A stretch of DNA of 50,280 bases, from contig MU624572.1 of NCBI GenBank assembly GCA_025349905.2, positions 1 to 50,280 of the forward strand. The letters are read 5' to 3'. The position numbers and the translations under genes are program-made. Below are positions 42,753 through 50,280 of the stretch, piece after piece. The stretch's first letter is position 1. Each line of letters opens with the position of its first letter. The DNA is from Blastocladiella britannica (Eukaryota; Blastocladiomycota; Blastocladiomycetes; Blastocladiales; Blastocladiaceae). The notes beneath the pieces were generated by a model, which had not been told where the DNA came from, did not search any database, and saw only the letters and a list, made by a program, of their open reading frames with translations.

Positions 42753-42987
42753 GTCTCGACCATCATGCTCGAAATGCTTTTTCCCCTTTTTCGTTTCTCC
42801 GTTCGCTGCCATTTTTGCTTCCGAGTACCTCGTACTTGCCTTGCAGTCTGAATAATAATAAAAAATACAATACACTTGCCATCCATTATATTGTACACCG
42901 ATCGATCAACAAAAACAAAAAAAAGAAGGTATTGCATTGAGTTGCGAAAGTGCATGGTCATCATCAAAATATAGGAAGAACAGTCGT

Positions 42988-43932
42988 TTATGGAAAGATG
43001 TAGTTGGCGTTCTCGACGAGCCACTCCAGCCAGATACACGCTTCCATGCATCGCTCGCGCCAGGTCCAAAATGATTGCGCGCATGCGAGGTATTGCTGCG
43101 CATCTCGACCGTACACGAGTCGCTCGGCCCACACCCACCAAACCGATCCAAAGAGGGTCGTAGTATTGGGCCTTCTTGATTGCAGCTCGAAATGACGACC
43201 GGGGACAAAACGCTGCAAATGTCGCACCACCAGGGAAAAGATGACTTCTTGGCTTGGCGAAAGCTCCTTTTGAATGATTTCGTGAACGAGAAAAGCATTG
43301 CTGCGCCGCCGAACCGCAACGGCAATCCGATCGGCCGTTGCTGGAGGAATGAGTGCACGATGAACAGATCCAGTGATGGCCGGCGAGCAAAGAAAGTCGA
43401 GAAACAAGTCTGCTGCAACCGCTGGATCAAGCAGTAAAGGAGGAGGGTGGAGAGGGTGGCGTCCAAGGGTTGTTGTTGTGCGGTGTCCCATGGATTGGGC
43501 GACTGCTGCACGCTGCTCATCGCTGGCCGAGTCTGCGTCCGTGGCAGAGTGGTACAGCCCGGGAATGTGCCAGTGCTGATCGAGGTAAGCAATGTACTTT
43601 GCCACAGTGTCCACATCGGCCTGAATATTTGGCCGTGTTTTATTCTCGGGTTGGTGATCCTCGGCGGCAGCGGTGACGCGCGTGACGATAGGTGCAGTTG
43701 TTTTTGCGAGTGCCGGTTGAGTGGAGGCAGAGTCGGTCCGAACCATCGCCTCCATCGTTGCTGGTGGCGGCTCACGCCTTGGATCCACTCCATTCAACTG
43801 AAGTGGCGACGCGGTCGGTATCCTTGGTCGTCCCGGCGGCACCATTTGCAGAAACGTAGGGCACATTTTGACAGACATTGTAGAAATGTCGGGTTGGGAT
43901 CTGTTCGTGTGGCGATCGACAGTGGTTAACAT
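42988..43932 (-). CDS. Hypothetical protein, helical C-terminal domain
   Basis: Single-exon ORF of 314 aa, not recognised. The first 115 residues are Thr/Pro/Ala-rich and probably disordered. The rest looks folded and helical: VAKYIAYLDQHWHIPGLYHS, LLDPAVAADLFLDFLCSPAI, FLVHEIIQKELSPSQEVIFS, and a Trp-rich end (WVWAERLVYG, then CIWLEWLVENAN). The start is uncertain: MSVKMCPTFLQ, 18 codons downstream, may be the real initiator. The stop faces the secreted repeat gene (235 bp apart; no element seen between them). The start is 57 bp from the GCN5 stop. No catalytic motif is visible. Confidence 0.6.
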   Translation of the reverse strand: MLTTVDRHTNRSQPDISTMSVKMCPTFLQMVPPGRPRIPTASPLQLNGVDPRREPPPATMEAMVRTDSASTQPALAKTTAPIVTRVTAAAEDHQPENKTRPNIQADVDTVAKYIAYLDQHWHIPGLYHSATDADSASDEQRAAVAQSMGHRTTTTLGRHPLHPPPLLLDPAVAADLFLDFLCSPAITGSVHRALIPPATADRIAVAVRRRSNAFLVHEIIQKELSPSQEVIFSLVVRHLQRFVPGRHFELQSRRPNTTTLFGSVWWVWAERLVYGRDAQQYLACAQSFWTWRERCMEACIWLEWLVENANYIFP

Positions 43933-43989
43933 GTATACATCTAGTATTTTGTTTATGATCTACCTGGGAAAAGAGAGTGGAAAAAAAAA

Positions 43990-46073
<2,084 letters not shown>

Positions 46074-46146
46074 TTCTTATTTTTGCTTTTTTTGCTTCTC
46101 TTTCGCCACGCGCGCTTCGAAAAGAAAAGAAAAGAAAAAAACGAGA
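46074..46146. promoter_or_regulatory. 73-bp divergent promoter, GCN5 / PDI
   Basis: Head-to-head ATGs are separated by 73 bp. It has a pyrimidine-rich half next to GCN5 and a purine-rich half (AAAAGAAAAGAAAAGAAAAAAA) before the PDI ATG; both are probably leader sequence. Confidence 0.5.
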
Positions 46147-47636
46147 ATGTCGCGCTCCTCCTCGTCGTTCCTGCCGATCTTCGTGCTTCTCGCGACCGCG
46201 CTCCTTGCCGTGTCGGCTTCGGTTGTGCAGCTGGAGCCCGCCAATTTTGACAAGGTACGGATGTTTGGCTTGCCACGTCAATCCGATCGTCGCTTATATA
46301 AAACTATCATTACAGGTTGTGGACGGCTCCAAGAATGTGCTGGTCAAGTTCTACGCCGACTGGTGCGGCCACTGCAAGAGCTTGGCTCCGGTGCATAGTC
46401 CTGTTAATTTTAGTATTTTACGATTGGCTAGACTTATACACACGCGCCACTGTATATATATAGACGTTCGAGGAACTCGGCGACGCCTTTTCTCATGCGC
46501 AGGACTCGGTCGTGATTGCCAAGGTGTGTCACTTCCATTTGTTTTTTTCTTGGTGTTTGCCACTCACTTTTGACGCACTGTAGGTCAATGCTGACACGCA
46601 CCGCGAGCTGGGTAGCCGCTTCGGCGTCCAAGGTACGGTTCTCCTCGCGATCCGTCGTTATTGTATATCGTATTGATCAAAATTTTAACAGGCTTCCCCA
46701 CCCTCAAGTGGTTCCCCAAGGGCAGCACCACGCCCGAAGAGTACAATGGCGGCCGCACGCTGGACGATCTCGCGAGCTACATTCAGGGCAAGACGTGTAC
46801 GCAATTTCTTTTCTCTTTTTTTTTTCGATGTATTAAAACTAACTCGAGGGATCGCACAGCCGTTCGCCCCAAACTCCAAAAGGCACCGTCGTTTGTGACT
46901 GAGCTCACGACTGGCAACTTTGATTCGCTCGCCCTGGGATCGACCAAGACTGCGCTCGTGTCCTTTACCGCTCCCTGGTGTGTTCACTGCAAAAACTTGC
47001 ACCCTGTACGTACGCAAAATGAACAAAATGGAGCAAAATACAACTCACTTGCGTTCTTGAACGATATAGATTTACGAAAAGGTTGCTGCGGCATTCTCCA
47101 CCGAGGCCAATGTGGTGATTGGCAATGTGGACGCCACCGCGCACCCCGACATTGCCGCCCGCTACGGCGTGGAGGGATACCCGACCATCAAGCTGTTCCA
47201 CGCGGGCGGCGAGCCAGTTGCGTACGAGGGCAGCCGGGCCGAAGACGACCTGGTCTCGTTTGTGAACAAGCACGCCGGCACCCGCCGCCTGCCTGGTGGC
47301 GCACTTGACGGCAACTCAGGTGTCATTGACTCGCTGCAGCCCGCGGTGGTTGTGTTTGCCGGTGCATCGGACAAGACGGCGGCGGCGGCCGCGCTCAAGA
47401 AGGCCACTGCCAAGGTGGATGCGGCGCACAAGGCCGACGCGGCACTTTACGCCAAGGCGGCCGAGCGGATCGCCAAGGTCGGCCCCAAGTACGTGCAGAA
47501 CGAGACGGCGCGCCTCGCCAAGCTCGTGGCCCAGGACACGGTCCAGCGCGACAAAAAGGATCTCTTTACCAAGCGCATCAACATCCTGGCCGTGTTTGGC
47601 GCCGCGCAGGCCCTGAGCGAGCACGAGGACTTGTGA
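46147..47636 (+). CDS. ERp38-type protein disulfide isomerase (7 exons)
   Basis: Exons 46147-46254, 46316-46390, 46464-46523, 46584-46632, 46692-46796, 46860-47005 and 47070-47636; 369 aa. Signal peptide ([19 protein letters not shown]), then two thioredoxin domains. The first active site is WCGHC at residues 52-56 and the second WCVHC at 172-176. Supporting motifs are [14 protein letters not shown] and [15 protein letters not shown]. The C-terminal helical ERp29c-like domain (about 275-360) ends in HEDL, an HDEL-type ER-retention signal. Length and two-Trx-plus-helical layout match the fungal/plant ERp38 class. It forms and isomerises disulfides in the ER lumen, upstream of ERAD (HRD1 is also in this window). 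The second active site has Val instead of the usual Gly. Confidence 0.95.
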
Positions 47637-47954
47637 AAGTGAGACTTTGATGTGACGTTGGCTCGTGGCGTCGTTCAAGTACAAACACTAATTTCGAACA
47701 TTAATGAAATCCAACCCCCGTCGCTTGCATCCGCCGGCGGGCGTATAGAGCGGATTTTGACTATTTTTGTCTACGCTCTGGTACGAGATGCCCAATTTTT
47801 TTTTGTTTTTTGCCCTTGTACTGTTCGCGGCTCTCTCAGTTTGGTCGCGCTCTACTGTGTTCTCCTCTTCCTTCCAAAAAAAAAATATACACGGACGAGG
47901 AAAGGACCTACGACGACGCCGACATATACATTATAAATTACATACAGAAAATAG
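47637..47954 (+). promoter_or_regulatory. 318-bp intergenic region, promoter of the SH3 membrane gene
   Basis: It holds the PDI 3' end and the next gene's promoter. AT-rich elements ATATACAC (about 47886) and ACATATACATTATAAATTACATA (about 47921-47943) lie within 70 bp of the ATG and are TATA-like. No ORF of note. Confidence 0.45.
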
Positions 47955-50261
47955 ATGGCTCCCTTTCGCCGCACTTTGCGCTGGCGCGATGCGCGGCACT
48001 TGCTCATCCTGGCACTCTGGGCAATGCACTCATTACCAATGGCGCTGGCCGCCACTTCGCCCTCTGCCGGCTGTTTTAGCATGGCCGGGACCGCCTTTTG
48101 CTCTGCATTCACTGGCGCCAAGCTACAACCGCTCGCCACCAGTGCGGGCCTGCTGTTCAACTCGCCCGCATCGTTCGACGACTACCTGACGCAGTCCATC
48201 ACGCCTTCGTCGTTCACGCAAGTAATTCACACTGCGTTCGGGTGCAACACCGCGCAGTCCAAACTCGACACCAAATCGTCCACGGTGCAAAATTTCTTGT
48301 CGTACTCGTGCGCGCTGTCTGCGTTCCAATCGCAGAGTTGCTGGGATGCATCCACGCTGGCTGCGGCCCAGCAAGGGAAAACGGGGCCCGTGGCGCTGTG
48401 CAGATCCTCGTGCGATACGTACGTGTCGTCCTTGCAGCAACTCTTCGCGAAGAACCCGCAGTCTTGCGTGGGTCCGTCCGCCAAGGACCTCGACTCCAAA
48501 TTCAACTCGCTCAAGGCCTTATGCTCCACCAATGCGTTTTTCAATGCCACCTCCAACTGCGTCAACGCCGCTCAGAACGAGAAATCTACTTGCGGTATTT
48601 TTGTCTTTTTTTTGCCAAGTGATTGAACAGAGGTCTCACATCACACACACAACATAGGCGCTGCCCCCTTGGACGCGATTTGCACCAGCTGCTCGAGCTT
48701 CTCCGATACGGATACGTGCACGGCGCTCCTGGCCTCGACCAAGCCCCTCTCTTCGCCGGCGCTGATCGGCATTGTGGCGGGCAGCGCGATTGCGGTTGTG
48801 GCACTGATCTTTATGGCCTTCATGTACCGGCGGCGGCGTCGCGAGCACGTGGAAAAGGTGACGTACAAGCCGAACGGAAACGGTGGGTTGGCGTCATCCC
48901 TGAGCCGCGGATTTGCATCGCTGGGCCGTGGCGGTTATGGTCATGGTAGCCGCCAACGCAACGACGGGCCCACATTCAATGCCCTGAGTGCCCGTGCGAT
49001 TCCGCCGGCGGCGCCGGCGCTGCCGTCGTCGCCACGGGTGAATGGACACCAATGGAACAGCACGCCTCAATTCCCCAAGGACGACCCAGCATCCGGCGCT
49101 GCTGCTGGCGGATACATGTCGTTTGGAGAAGCGCGCCGCCCATCTGCGACCGGAGCGCCGCTCCGCACAGCTCAAATGCCGCGCCGCCCGTCCGCCAATA
49201 ACAACAACAATGCGATCCCGGGATTTTCGTCGCCCCTTCCACCACCACGACGACCATCCGGCGGCGGTGGCGCCAATGGCAATGGTGCTAGTGGCATGCA
49301 GTTCTTTGAGGAATTCGTGCCCTTGTCGCCCATGCCGCTGATTCTGGGCACGTCACCTGCGGCCGATAGCGCGCTGCTGTCCAACTCGCCCGGCGTCATT
49401 TCGAACCCGCGGCCACGTGGCGACTCGCGGGCCACCACCCGCCCAACCCACCTCCCACCACCGCTTCCAACCGCTATGACGGGTGGCGGCGTGAATGGTA
49501 TCTCGCCCGCTTCGATCGGCCTCCTCGGGTCGTCGTACCAGTCGCACATTGCGTCGCCGCTCCGGCCGATGGGCGAGTCACCGCTGTACACCGCGGCGGT
49601 GGCGGCCGACCCGTTTGCCAGCTCAGGGATGCCTGGCAAGGACATGCCGTACGCGATGGCGCTGCCGCTGGCGGTCGAGGACGAGGATGACCATGTGCCC
49701 AAGTTCACGCTGCCGTCGACCATTTCACGGTCGGCCAAGTACCCGCCAGCAGCGATGATGGGCAGCAACAACAAGCGTGCACACCACCGAGTGACGGGCG
49801 TGACGGCTCTGACGTGTGCGCCAACCGAGATCGACACCGCGGGGAGCAACAGCAGCGGGTTCGGGACGGTACCGCGTCGTCAATCGTCGCTCGTGGACAC
49901 CCCGGCGTCACTGGCGTTCCGGCGCCAACTGCTGCGGAGCACGCGTTCCGAGTCCCCACCGCCGCCCGAGATTCCGGCGTCGATTCTTGCCGCGCAGGTC
50001 GAAGAGTACGGGGACGACGAGAACGCGCCGGATATTCTCGACGAGCCAAAGTACTATGTGTGCATTCGCCCTTACGAGGCGCTGTCGTCGGACGAAATGA
50101 GCTTGGCGCCAGGGCACATGGTGCTGGTGCAGGCCGTGTACAGCGATGGGTGGGCGTGGGGATGCAACACGTCGACGGACGAGGCTGGGATGCTCCCGCT
50201 CGTGTGCCTCGTGCCTGTCGCGGCCGAGGCCACCGCGCCCGAGCGTAGAGGAAGGAGGTGA
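47955..50261 (+). CDS. Single-pass membrane protein, Cys-rich ectodomain and cytosolic SH3 (2 exons)
   Basis: Exons 47955-48594 and 48658-50261; 747 aa. A signal peptide (to about residue 33) precedes a Cys-rich extracellular region of about 215 residues with about 13 cysteines (SYSCALSAFQSQSCW, ALCRSSCDTYV, AICTSCSSF). One transmembrane helix (about 249-270, IGIVAGSAIAVVALIFMAF) is followed by the stop-transfer sequence RRRRRE. The cytosolic part is long and disordered, rich in Pro/Ser/Gly, with several polyproline runs. It ends in an SH3 domain (about 672-735: YVCIRPYEALSSDEMSLAPG, DGWAWGCN, GMLPLVCL). This layout (Cys-rich ectodomain, TM, SH3 tail) fits a fungal surface sensor or polarity scaffold. 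The ligand and pathway are unknown. The stop is near the window edge, so the 3' UTR is not fully seen. Confidence 0.87.
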
Positions 50262-50280
50262 AATCGTTTTTTTTTTTTTT

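Overview
The window is nuclear DNA of a compact, GC-rich eukaryotic genome with about 23 protein-coding genes, most of them split by short introns (39 to 77 nt). The gene content is opisthokont/fungal: a BUR1-type kinase, GCN5, TAF9, HRD1, UTP23, an ERp38-type PDI, and a signal-anchored SH3 protein. Two genes are usually missing from Dikarya: a MICU-type mitochondrial Ca2+ uptake regulator and a 2141-residue coiled-coil protein that looks like the cilium-associated CCDC162 family. Together these suggest a zoosporic early-diverging fungus, most likely Blastocladiomycota (Allomyces/Catenaria/Blastocladiella-like). That placement is inference. No bacterial, viral, transposon, CRISPR, rRNA or tRNA feature was recognised.

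Layout. 0-6 kb: UTP23 (+), PRKRIP1 (+), an orphan helical protein (-) and a REI1/ZNF622-like zinc-finger protein (-). 6-11.7 kb: a candidate SYCP2-like meiotic axis protein (-), divergent from the ER ubiquitin ligase HRD1 (+). 11.8-16.2 kb: a small orphan and a RluA/PUS9 pseudouridine synthase (+), converging on NIF3 and TAF9 (-). 16.3-23.5 kb: an ING-family PHD protein (+), then a universal stress protein, a MICU-like protein and BUR1/CDK9 (all -). 23.6-33.4 kb: TTI1-like, long-form tRNase Z and cysteinyl-tRNA synthetase, all (+). 33.4-40.9 kb: the 18-exon CCDC162-like gene (-). 41.4-50.3 kb: a secreted Thr/Asp-rich repeat protein (+), an orphan (-), GCN5 (-), PDI (+) and a membrane protein with a cytosolic SH3 domain (+).

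Genes are tightly packed. Divergent pairs share 66-190 bp (SYCP2-like/HRD1, TAF9/ING, BUR1/TTI1, GCN5/PDI). Convergent stop codons lie 18-56 bp apart, except for one 235-bp gap. Functional themes recur: chromatin and transcription (TAF9, ING, GCN5, BUR1), tRNA/RNA metabolism (UTP23, PUS9, tRNase Z, CysRS, PRKRIP1), ER quality control (HRD1, PDI) and mitochondria (MICU, possibly dual-targeted tRNase Z and CysRS).

The splice models were rebuilt by hand; exon lengths sum in frame for every one. They expose the clearest system-level signal in the window. The 5' splice-site consensus is GTACGT/GTGCGT, with C at +4 in about 48 of 65 introns and A in only 3. Four introns can only be spliced with GC-AG boundaries, three of them with the identical donor GCACGT.
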